A stretch of DNA of 11,691 nt. It comes from Hydrogenothermus sp. Lineage in GTDB: Bacteria > Aquificota > Aquificia > Aquificales > Hydrogenothermaceae. Positions 1-6,711 of the stretch are shown in pieces. A program made the translations under genes and the position numbers. Position 1 is the stretch's first letter. Each line of letters begins with the position of its first letter. The notes under the pieces were generated by a model. That model saw nothing but the letters and a program-made list of their open reading frames with translations. It had not been told where the DNA came from and searched no databases. The stretch spans positions 1 to 11,691 of the forward strand of contig QNYP01000057.1 of NCBI GenBank assembly GCA_003978675.1. The letters are read 5' to 3'.

Positions 1-2
1 TT

Positions 3-1040
3 TTGAACAGGTTTAAAAGTTTTAAGGAATATAAGACAGAAACTACACCTTGCAAAATAAAACTTTCTTCAAATGAACTTCCATTTAGTCTGTCTAAACA
101 GTTAAGAGAGAGAATTGCAAAAGTAATTTCAGAAATACCATTTGAAAGATATCCAGACCCAACATATAAGGAGCTAAAGGAAGTTTTAGCTCAATTTTAT
201 GGGGTTTCTCCTGAAAATATAACAGTTGGAAATGGATCAGATGAATTAATAGACATACTAATAAAAGCTGTAGGCAATTTAAAATCTCCTGTTATGTATC
301 CAGTTCCAACATTTCCTATGTATCAGGTTTCTGCAGATATAATAAATAGACCAAAAGCAGAATTTTTATTAGATAAAGACTTTAAGTTAGACAAACAAAA
401 ATTAGATGAAGCAATTTTAAAAAAACCACACATAGCATTTTTTGCATCTCCTAATAATCCAACTGGAAATTCTTTTGATAAAGAGCTAATAAAATACACA
501 GCTTCTAAAAACATTTTTACAGTTGTTGATGAGGCATATATAAATTTTTCAGATAAAGAAAGTTTTTTAAAAGAAGCTTTAGAGCCAGATAATAACATTG
601 TTGTAATTAGAACATTATCTAAAATAGGACTTGCAGGTATAAGGCTTGGAGTTTTAATTGCAGATGAAAAAACTGTTTCAATAATAGATAAAATCAGACC
701 ACCTTTTAATATTACTTATCCAACGGTAGAAATTGCTAAGATTGTTTTAACAGAAGGTAAAAAAGAAATTGAAGAAAAGATAAATATAGTAAAACAAGAA
801 AGGAAAAGGGTTTTAAATAAACTAAAAACTATAAGCTCTGTAAAAGTTTTCCCTTCTGATGCTAATTTTTATCTAATAAAAGTGGAAGATGCAAATGTGG
901 TTCACAAAAAATTAATAGAAAAAGGAATTTTAACAAGAAATATGTCCCATTTACCAAATATGGCAAATTGTTTGAGGGTTTCTGTAGGAAAACCTGAAGA
1001 AAATGATGCTTTTATAGAGGCTTTAAAGGAAGTTGTATGA
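3..1040 (+). CDS. hisC: Histidinol-phosphate aminotransferase, 5' end cut by window edge
   Basis: PLP-dependent fold-type I aminotransferase that converts imidazole acetol-phosphate plus glutamate to histidinol phosphate in cytoplasmic histidine synthesis. Residue numbers count from the TTG at base 3. The N-terminal KLSSNELPF segment and the RYPDPTYKELK segment (about 49-60) are typical of HisC. PLP-site landmarks are SPNNPTG (149-155), VDEAY with Asp176, and TLSKIGLAGIRLG with Schiff-base Lys207 and Arg214. The substrate-carboxylate Arg lies in CLRVSVGKPEEN near the C-terminus. The 345 residues seen nearly fill the family length of about 350. The frame is open to the window edge and the TTG has no visible Shine-Dalgarno sequence, so the true start is probably a few codons upstream. 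The stop overlaps the next small ORF as ATGA, implying co-transcription. A related class I aminotransferase acting on another substrate is possible, but the pattern best fits HisC. Confidence 0.9.
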   Translation: MNRFKSFKEYKTETTPCKIKLSSNELPFSLSKQLRERIAKVISEIPFERYPDPTYKELKEVLAQFYGVSPENITVGNGSDELIDILIKAVGNLKSPVMYPVPTFPMYQVSADIINRPKAEFLLDKDFKLDKQKLDEAILKKPHIAFFASPNNPTGNSFDKELIKYTASKNIFTVVDEAYINFSDKESFLKEALEPDNNIVVIRTLSKIGLAGIRLGVLIADEKTVSIIDKIRPPFNITYPTVEIAKIVLTEGKKEIEEKINIVKQERKRVLNKLKTISSVKVFPSDANFYLIKVEDANVVHKKLIEKGILTRNMSHLPNMANCLRVSVGKPEENDAFIEALKEVV

Positions 1041-1213
1041 TAAACAAAGTTTTATTTGTATTTGCAGTTATTATTACATCGTTTTGGATACTTGGGATAT
1101 AAACGAAGTTTTGGTTTGATGGAACTACTATCTTAGCAATAATTGCATTTTTTATAAATACATTTATTTTAAGTTTAGGAATTATATCAAGGAGGAAATA
1201 TGCTAAAGCTTAA
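1037..1213 (+). pseudogene. Small two-helix membrane ORF interrupted by one in-frame TAA
   Basis: An ATG overlapping the hisC stop (ATGA) opens a frame of 21 codons, MINKVLFVFAVIITSFWILG then Ile, ending at TAA 1100-1102. The same frame then stays open for 36 more codons to TAA 1211-1213. The second part holds a clear hydrophobic helix (TTILAIIAFFINTFILSLGI) followed by a basic tail, SRRKYAKA. Read through the TAA, this would be a protein of about 58 residues with two transmembrane helices and a positive C-terminus. Its 3' end contains the Shine-Dalgarno sequence of the next gene and overlaps that gene by 14 bases, as in a coupled operon. I do not recognise the family. The stop may be a real nonsense mutation, a base-call error, or two small peptides. 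Function unknown. Confidence 0.5.
1189..1195 (+). promoter_or_regulatory. Shine-Dalgarno sequence of the RlmN-like gene
   Basis: AAGGAGG lies 4 bases before the ATG at 1200. It is embedded in the 3' end of the interrupted small membrane ORF, where it encodes the Arg-Arg pair. This fixes the start of the radical SAM gene, which is otherwise unusually short at its N-terminus: no extension upstream is needed or signalled. Confidence 0.75.
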
Positions 1214-2015
1214 AGAAACTATTACAGATGAATTAAATAAACTATTTGAGCTTGAAACAGAAGATAGTTCTACTATAGAAGCAGTTTTTTACAGAGGAAA
1301 TACTCTTTGTGTATCATCTCAAATAGGTTGTCCTGTTAGATGTAGTTTTTGTGCATCAGGTATGTATGGACTTATTAGAAATTTAAAGTTTGAAGAGATT
1401 ATAAATGAGTATGAAGTTTTACCTTATAAAGAAAATATTACAAACATAACATTTGCAGGTATAGGAGAACCACTTTTAAATTGGGACAATGTAGAAAGAG
1501 CATTTTGGTATTTTAAAGAAAAAGGATTGAAAGTTAGCTTTTACACAACAGGATTTCCAACGAGAAATTTTGAAAAAATGTTAAATCTTCCGCATAACGG
1601 AATTACATTATCTTTACATGCAGTTTTTGAAGAAAAAAGAAAAAAATTAATTCCTCATAGTGAAACTATTGAAAAAATCTTATCTATATTTGAAAAGCAT
1701 ATTAAACCACTTTCAAAACGAAAGAAAAAGCTTTATAGTATAGCTTATCTTTTAATATCAGGAGAAAATGATACAAAAGAGGAACTGGATAAATTAGCAG
1801 AGATAGCAAAAAGACTAGAAGTTTCAATTTCTTTACTTAAATATAATGAAATTGAAGGAATAAACTACAAAACAACAACAGATGAAGAGTATGAAACTGC
1901 TTTCCTATATCTAAAATCCAAAGGTATAAAAATTACACTTTCAAATAAATACAGAACAAGAAAAATAGGGGGATGTGGAACATTAATGGTAAATAGGATT
2001 AAGAAATTAATTTAA
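1200..2015 (+). CDS. RlmN/Cfr-family radical SAM enzyme lacking the N-terminal domain
   Basis: Likely RNA adenine-C2 or C8 methyltransferase-type radical SAM enzyme, cytoplasmic. The cluster motif is C44-x3-C48-x2-C51 inside GCPVRCSFC. It is preceded by TLCVSSQIG, whose Cys37 matches the RNA-linking Cys118 of E. coli RlmN, and followed by GLIRNL (RlmN: GFNRNL). FAGIGEPLLN (85-94) is the SAM-binding GEP motif and TLSLHAVFEEKRKKLIPHS (136-154) matches the RlmN SLHA region. RKIGGCGTL near the end supplies Cys259, the equivalent of the methyl-carrying Cys355. Both mechanistic cysteines are therefore present. At 271 residues it is about 100 shorter than RlmN; nearly all the loss is the N-terminal accessory domain (37 residues to the first catalytic Cys against 118). 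The catalytic class is well supported. The substrate (23S rRNA A2503, tRNA or other) is not, so I give no symbol. Confidence 0.8.
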   Translation: MLKLKETITDELNKLFELETEDSSTIEAVFYRGNTLCVSSQIGCPVRCSFCASGMYGLIRNLKFEEIINEYEVLPYKENITNITFAGIGEPLLNWDNVERAFWYFKEKGLKVSFYTTGFPTRNFEKMLNLPHNGITLSLHAVFEEKRKKLIPHSETIEKILSIFEKHIKPLSKRKKKLYSIAYLLISGENDTKEELDKLAEIAKRLEVSISLLKYNEIEGINYKTTTDEEYETAFLYLKSKGIKITLSNKYRTRKIGGCGTLMVNRIKKLI

Positions 2016-2072
2016 ATATACTTAATTTCCGAAAATTAAATTAAAATTTACAGAAAAAAAAATAAATTTTAT

Positions 2073-2077
2073 AGAGG
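2073..2077 (+). promoter_or_regulatory. Shine-Dalgarno sequence deciding the TTG start of the porin
   Basis: AGAGG sits 8 bases before the TTG at 2086. No ATG in frame gives a complete signal peptide, so this site supports the TTG start. Confidence 0.55.
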
Positions 2078-2085
2078 CTGTTATT

Positions 2086-3129
2086 TTGGCGGGGAGAAAT
2101 TTTATTCTCTTTATATTTATTTTCTTATACATTTTTAACTTTTCTTATTCTAAAGATTTTGAATATAAATTCGGAAGGGGATTTAAAATAAATGATGTAG
2201 TTATAGGGGGATATTCTGCTTTTATATATGAACATTCTCTAGATAATAATTATAAGAAATTTAACTTTGAAGAGTTTGCAATTTTAGGGTTCTGGAATCT
2301 TAATGAAAAGCTTAAATTCTTCTCTGAATTGGAATTTAAGGATATATTCGTAAGGGCTAGTAATAAAGAAGAAAATAGAGATTTTACACTAAGAAAAATA
2401 GAAATAAATCGTCTTTATTTGAATTATATTCACAATGATTATTTGAAATTTAGAATAGGTAGATTTATTACTCCACTTGGATACTGGAATCCTATATATG
2501 TAATTGTTTTAAGGTGGACAACATCAAATCCAGTAACTTCCATTGAATTTTATCCAAGATTTATAACAGGAATTAGAACTTTTGGATTTTTACCAATACA
2601 GGACGATTCATGGTCTTACGATATTGTTATTCAAGCAGGTAAACAGATAAATGGAGATAACAACAGTGTAATTACAAAAGATTTTTATGCTTTTCAGTTG
2701 AAAAAGTTTTTCTGGGAAAACTCTGCTTTTGGAATAACAGGTGGATTTTTGAAAAAGAAGGAAAATAATGAGAAGGTAAGATTTGTTGGGTTTAATATGA
2801 ATGTAAAAAAGAAAAAATATGAACTAACTTTGGAGTATTTTTATTCTAGAGATAAATTAGGGAATTTACCAGAATACTCAAAATATTCATACTATCTCCA
2901 AGGTGTGTGGAGATTTATGCCAAAAAATTACCTAATAGGAAGGATTGAACTTTTTAAGGACTTCTCAGATGGAAAAAATCAAAAGAATTACGTAATTGGC
3001 TATAACTTTAGACCTATATATCCAGTTTCAATAAAAGTGGAGTATATAAGAACTTATAACGAGTTAAAAGAAGGTAGATTTAATGAATGGAGCAATAGAA
3101 TATTAACTTCTTTGTCGGTGCTATTTTAG
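2086..3129 (+). CDS. Outer-membrane beta-barrel porin
   Basis: Predicted outer-membrane porin of 347 residues. The TTG start gives a short basic N-terminus, a hydrophobic core (about residues 6-18) and a likely signal-peptidase I site after Ser-Tyr-Ser (about 22). The rest is rich in alternating aromatic/polar strands, with segments such as RLYLNYIHNDYLKFRIGRFITPLGYWNP, typed here only by its GRF-x3-LGYWNP core, which resembles the strand region of phosphate-selective (OprP/OprO-like) and related porins. The protein ends in Leu-Phe, the C-terminal aromatic recognised by BAM for barrel insertion. The next gene, a PstS-like binding protein, begins at the base after this stop codon. This suggests joint expression and a role in letting a small anion or other solute into the periplasm. 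Specificity cannot be read from the sequence. OMP class is likely; the porin subtype is tentative. Confidence 0.7.
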   Translation: MAGRNFILFIFIFLYIFNFSYSKDFEYKFGRGFKINDVVIGGYSAFIYEHSLDNNYKKFNFEEFAILGFWNLNEKLKFFSELEFKDIFVRASNKEENRDFTLRKIEINRLYLNYIHNDYLKFRIGRFITPLGYWNPIYVIVLRWTTSNPVTSIEFYPRFITGIRTFGFLPIQDDSWSYDIVIQAGKQINGDNNSVITKDFYAFQLKKFFWENSAFGITGGFLKKKENNEKVRFVGFNMNVKKKKYELTLEYFYSRDKLGNLPEYSKYSYYLQGVWRFMPKNYLIGRIELFKDFSDGKNQKNYVIGYNFRPIYPVSIKVEYIRTYNELKEGRFNEWSNRILTSLSVLF

Positions 3130-3561
3130 ATGAAGAATTTAGCTAAATGTTTATTAGTTAGCTTTTTAACAATATGTATATTGAAAGCGGAAGAAATAGC
3201 TGTTATTGCTGGAAAAAGTTTTCCAATACGTAGTCTAAGTAAAAATCAGATAAAAAATATTTTTCTTAAAAAAAGATTTTTTATAAATGGGAAAAAAATT
3301 ATACCGGTAAACTTAGAAAGTTCATCAAAAATTAGAAAATTTTTTGAAGAAAGCATATTAGGTATGGATGAAGAAGAATATAACCTTTATTGGAATGAAA
3401 TGTATTTTAAAGGAGTAAAGCCTCCTTTAGTTATGTCTTCTCAAGAAAGTGTTATAAAGTTTGTGCAAAATATAGATGGTGCTATTGGATATGTTAGTAA
3501 AGAAAAGTTAAAAAATAAAGAAAATATAAAAGTATTGAAAATAATTAAAACTGAGGAATAA
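3130..3561 (+). CDS. Small PstS-like periplasmic binding protein (PBP_like_2 type)
   Basis: A 143-residue secreted protein. Residues 1-20 are a signal peptide (basic start, hydrophobic core, cleavage after Leu-Lys-Ala); Cys7 and Cys16 are not in a lipobox. The mature part matches the compact substrate-binding-like family usually annotated as phosphate ABC transporter substrate-binding protein. Landmarks are LSKNQIKNIFLKK, IIPVNLESSSKIRKFFEE, a YW in the middle, SSQESVIKFV, and GAIGYVSKE near the end. It is about half the size of a true PstS and no ABC transporter genes are adjacent, so transport is unlikely to be its main job. Its start abuts the porin stop and the response regulator follows after 4 bases. 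I infer that it presents a ligand to, or modulates, the nearby sensor kinase. Family assignment is good; ligand and role are inference. Confidence 0.75.
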   Translation: MKNLAKCLLVSFLTICILKAEEIAVIAGKSFPIRSLSKNQIKNIFLKKRFFINGKKIIPVNLESSSKIRKFFEESILGMDEEEYNLYWNEMYFKGVKPPLVMSSQESVIKFVQNIDGAIGYVSKEKLKNKENIKVLKIIKTEE

Positions 3562-3565
3562 GACT

Positions 3566-4639
3566 ATGCAAAAAAGAGAAGCAAAAATTCTAATAGTAGA
3601 TGATGATGATAAGAATAGACTTTTATTTAAAGTTATTTTGAGAAAAGAGGGGTATCAAACAATAGAAGCAAAGAATGGAAAAGAAGGAATAGACAAAATA
3701 TTGGAAGAACAACCTGATGTAGTTCTAATGGATATAATGATGCCAGTTATGGATGGTTTTACTGCTACAGAAATATTAAAAAATGATGAAAGAACAAAGC
3801 ATATACCAGTTATAATTCTCACTGCTTTGAGTGAAAGAGAAGAAAAACTAAAAGGTATAGAAAAAGGAGCTAATGATTTCCTAACAAAGCCTGTAGATGC
3901 ACAGGAACTTCTTTTAAGAATACGAAACCATATACAGATAAAAAATTATCATGATTTTCTAAAAAACTATAATGAAACACTAGAGAAAAAGGTAAGAGAG
4001 AGAACCGAGCAATTAAGAAAAGCTTTTGAGGAAATAGATTCTGCCTATAAAGATACAATACAAAGGCTTTCTAATTTAGCTGAATTTAGAGACCCTGAAA
4101 CAGGAGAGCATATAAAAAGAGTCAGTTTATATTGCAAGTTTATCGCTGAAAAACTAGGAATGGATAAAAAATTTGTAGAGTACATTTTTTACGCATCGAC
4201 TATGCATGACATAGGAAAGGTGGGTGTTCCTGATAACATTTTACTAAAACAAGGTAAACTTACATCTGAAGAATGGGAAATTATGAAAAAACATACTCTT
4301 TATGGATACAACGTTCTTAAAAATTCTAAATCGGAAATATTAAATATGGCAGCAGATATAGCATTAAATCATCATGAAAAATGGGATGGAACAGGATATC
4401 CTTATGGTAAAAAAGGAGAAGAAATACCTATATCTGCTAGGATTATGGCTCTTGCGGATGTTTATGATGCTTTAAGAAGTGATAGGCCCTATAAAAAAGG
4501 TTTTACTCATGAGGAAACAAAGAAAATAATACTTGAGGGAGATGGTAGAACAAATCCTTCTCATTTTGACCCTAAAGTATTAAAAGTGTTTGAGGAATAT
4601 CACGAAGAATTTAAAAGAATATTTGATGAAAATTGTTAA
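3566..4639 (+). CDS. Response regulator with HD-GYP domain (c-di-GMP phosphodiesterase)
   Basis: RpfG-type cytoplasmic two-component output protein, 357 residues. The receiver domain (about 5-125) has acidic-pocket Asp residues in VDDDD (11-15), phospho-acceptor Asp56 in VLMDIMMP, Thr86 and Lys108 (TKP). A coiled coil (about 130-165, LEKKVRERTEQLRKAFEEI) leads to the HD-GYP domain (about 165-350). Its metal and catalytic residues are present: EHIKRV (His182), MHDIGK (His214-Asp215), KKHT (His243), NHHEKWDGTGYP (His269-His270, GYP 277-279) and LADVYDAL (Asp298). Nothing looks degenerate, so hydrolysis of cyclic di-GMP to pGpG or GMP is expected. There is no DNA-binding domain. The histidine kinase gene overlaps its 3' end by 14 bases and is the obvious cognate partner. 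Confidence 0.93.
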   Translation: MQKREAKILIVDDDDKNRLLFKVILRKEGYQTIEAKNGKEGIDKILEEQPDVVLMDIMMPVMDGFTATEILKNDERTKHIPVIILTALSEREEKLKGIEKGANDFLTKPVDAQELLLRIRNHIQIKNYHDFLKNYNETLEKKVRERTEQLRKAFEEIDSAYKDTIQRLSNLAEFRDPETGEHIKRVSLYCKFIAEKLGMDKKFVEYIFYASTMHDIGKVGVPDNILLKQGKLTSEEWEIMKKHTLYGYNVLKNSKSEILNMAADIALNHHEKWDGTGYPYGKKGEEIPISARIMALADVYDALRSDRPYKKGFTHEETKKIILEGDGRTNPSHFDPKVLKVFEEYHEEFKRIFDENC

Positions 4640-6644
4640 AAAAAGCCTAAAACTTAAATTTGCGATAGCTATACTTGCTGTTAGTTTAATTCCATTTTTG
4701 ATATTTGCATTTGTTTCTTTAGAAATAGGAAAAAGTAAACTTACTCAAAATGTGTATGAAGATTTAAAAAGACAATCTGATTTTCTTTCAAAGGTAATTA
4801 ATAAAGACTTGGAAAGTATCCAAAAACAAGTAATTCTTTGGGCTAAATTTCAAGTTTTTGATGATATAATCGTAAGTGATATTGACAAAAGAGTTCAAAG
4901 CTTTTTAGACAAAATTAGTGAAAATTTAACAGTAAAAGGTATCATATTCTGCACAGATAGAAACGGAAAGGTTATAGCTTCTTCTTATAAAAATTTAATA
5001 GGTAAGAATTTACATTTACCTTATTTAAAAGATAATTTTACAGATTTACACACATTAAAATGGTTTGATAAATATTTTCTGAAATTTTCTGCTCCTATAT
5101 ATGCATCTTTTGATAAGAATAGGCTGGTAGGATATTTGGCTTTTCTTTATTTTGTTGATAATTTTAACAATTTCATAATAGACAAACCAGAAAAGTTTGA
5201 TTTAATTTTTAATAAAACAAAAAATTTTGTTATAGGTAAAAATTCTAATCTTTTTGATAAGGTTATAGGAAAAGAAGGTATACTGCTACAGGATAAATAT
5301 ATTTTAGTTTTTAAAAGATTAGAAAACTCATTTTTTAGAGATAGTTGGTATATTTTGTCTGCTGTAGATAAAAACTTTTTATTTAAACCGATATATGAAC
5401 TTAATAGAATACTACTTACGCTTTCTGTGTTTGACATTTTAATTATTTTAGCTACTTCTATTTTTCTTGCTAAAAGAATAACTAACCCATTGGAAAAGCT
5501 CACAGATTTTGTTAATTTTATAATCAAAAAGAAAAATTACTCTAAAACGGTATCTATAAAAACAGATGATGAGATACAAATTCTTGCAGATGCCTTTAAT
5601 CAGATGATAAATGAAATAAATAGAGCTTTTAAATCCTTAGAAAGAGAAAGTTTAGAAAGGTTAAAGTTATTTTTAAAACTAACAGAAACCTTTAATAAGA
5701 TTATGAAAGCAGAAAATGTTGAAGAAGTATTCCAGATAGTTAACTACCAATTAAAAGATTTTCCGCATATACTTGAATTAGGTTTTAGTATAAACAAAAT
5801 AGATAATGCTATCAATGTAAGGATAGATACTGGAGAAAGTAAAGGCTTTTTATATTTTAAAATAGATGGAAATGTTTCTAAAGAAGAAGAAAAATTTTTG
5901 AAATCCATAGCTACTTTTGTTAATCTATGGCTTGAAAGGAAGGAGTTATTAATAAGGGCTCAAGCAAGCTCAAAAGCTAAATCTGCATTTATAGCAAATA
6001 TGTCCCATGAACTAAGAACTCCTTTAAACTCTATAATTGGCTTTGCTCAATTTTTCCAGATGGCGGAAGATATACCAGAAGAATATAGAGAACTTGCAAA
6101 AAATATAGAAACCTCTGGAAGACATTTACTGGAACTTATAAATGACATTTTAGATTTTTCTAAAGCTGAAGCTGGAAAATTAGAAGTCAATAAAATAAAT
6201 ACGAACATATATTCTGTTGTTAACGATACATTAAATATAGTTAGAGCGATGGCAAATGAAAAAGGAATATATTTAAAAGCTTATATTGATGAAAATCTAT
6301 CTTTTAAAACAGATGTTAAACTTTTAAGGCAGATTTTACTAAATTTACTTTCTAATTCAGTAAAGTTTACAGAAGAAGGGGGAATTACCATTAAAGTAAA
6401 AAAAATATGTGATAGATTATTTATATCTGTTAGAGACACAGGAATAGGTATAGAAAAAGAAAATTTAGAAAAGCTATTTCAAGATTTTACACAGCTAGAA
6501 AATCCTTTACAAAAGAAATACAAAGGAACAGGACTAGGTTTATCTATAACGAAGAAATATATTGAGCTTTTAGGAGGTAAAATAAAAGTTTATAGCAAAG
6601 GAATAGGAAAAGGTAGTAGATTTACTTTCTATATAGGCCAGTAA
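4626..6644 (+). CDS. Membrane sensor histidine kinase (periplasmic sensor, HAMP, HisKA, HATPase)
   Basis: Inner-membrane two-component kinase, 672 residues from ATG 4626. A TTG at 4590 would add 12 residues; ATG 4626 is preferred because it puts a basic segment directly before TM1. Order: TM1 (about 12-33), periplasmic sensor of about 225 residues with a Cache-like core (IIFCTDRNGKVIASSYKNLIG), TM2 (about 261-282), HAMP (about 283-338), a roughly 100-residue linker possibly a degenerate GAF, HisKA with phospho-His461 (FIANMSHELRTPLN), and HATPase with N-box Asn573/Asn577 (NLLSNSVKFT), DTGIG (Asp604) and GTGLGL (635-640). It ends after the ATPase domain, with no receiver or HPt, so it should pass phosphate to the upstream HD-GYP regulator. 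The start overlaps that gene by 14 bases, indicating translational coupling. The ligand is unknown; the co-encoded binding protein and porin hint at a periplasmic solute. Confidence 0.92.
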   Translation: MKIVKKSLKLKFAIAILAVSLIPFLIFAFVSLEIGKSKLTQNVYEDLKRQSDFLSKVINKDLESIQKQVILWAKFQVFDDIIVSDIDKRVQSFLDKISENLTVKGIIFCTDRNGKVIASSYKNLIGKNLHLPYLKDNFTDLHTLKWFDKYFLKFSAPIYASFDKNRLVGYLAFLYFVDNFNNFIIDKPEKFDLIFNKTKNFVIGKNSNLFDKVIGKEGILLQDKYILVFKRLENSFFRDSWYILSAVDKNFLFKPIYELNRILLTLSVFDILIILATSIFLAKRITNPLEKLTDFVNFIIKKKNYSKTVSIKTDDEIQILADAFNQMINEINRAFKSLERESLERLKLFLKLTETFNKIMKAENVEEVFQIVNYQLKDFPHILELGFSINKIDNAINVRIDTGESKGFLYFKIDGNVSKEEEKFLKSIATFVNLWLERKELLIRAQASSKAKSAFIANMSHELRTPLNSIIGFAQFFQMAEDIPEEYRELAKNIETSGRHLLELINDILDFSKAEAGKLEVNKINTNIYSVVNDTLNIVRAMANEKGIYLKAYIDENLSFKTDVKLLRQILLNLLSNSVKFTEEGGITIKVKKICDRLFISVRDTGIGIEKENLEKLFQDFTQLENPLQKKYKGTGLGLSITKKYIELLGGKIKVYSKGIGKGSRFTFYIGQ

Positions 6645-6711
6645 ACCCTCTTTAATAAAAAAATAAATTATGTCATACTACATATAAGATATTAGGAAAC
6701 AGAGGTAGTAA

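Noticed and set aside
2023..2040. Small inverted repeat TTAATTT-CCGA-AAATTAA after the RlmN-like gene, considered as a terminator
   Set aside because: The stem is only seven A/T pairs and there is no T tract after it. Such repeats are expected by chance in DNA this AT-rich.
2048..2076. TTTACA followed by TTATAG as a promoter for the porin
   Set aside because: The putative -10 box runs into the Shine-Dalgarno sequence, so the transcript would start too close to the start codon to carry it.
4590..4625. TTG at 4590 as the histidine kinase start
   Set aside because: It would deepen the overlap with the HD-GYP gene to 50 bases and add a polar stretch. ATG 4626 directly precedes the basic residues and TM1.
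5147..5527. Minus-strand open frame of 126 codons inside the kinase gene
   Set aside because: It is antisense to well-defined sensor, TM2 and HAMP coding sequence and shows no recognisable motif. Long chance frames opposite AT-rich genes are common.
6682..6693. Possible -10 element (ATATAAGATATT) before the aspartate aminotransferase, sharing ATATAAGATA with the rplM promoter
   Set aside because: No acceptable -35 box lies 16-18 bases upstream, and a start from here would fall at or just before the Shine-Dalgarno sequence. Not strong enough to annotate.
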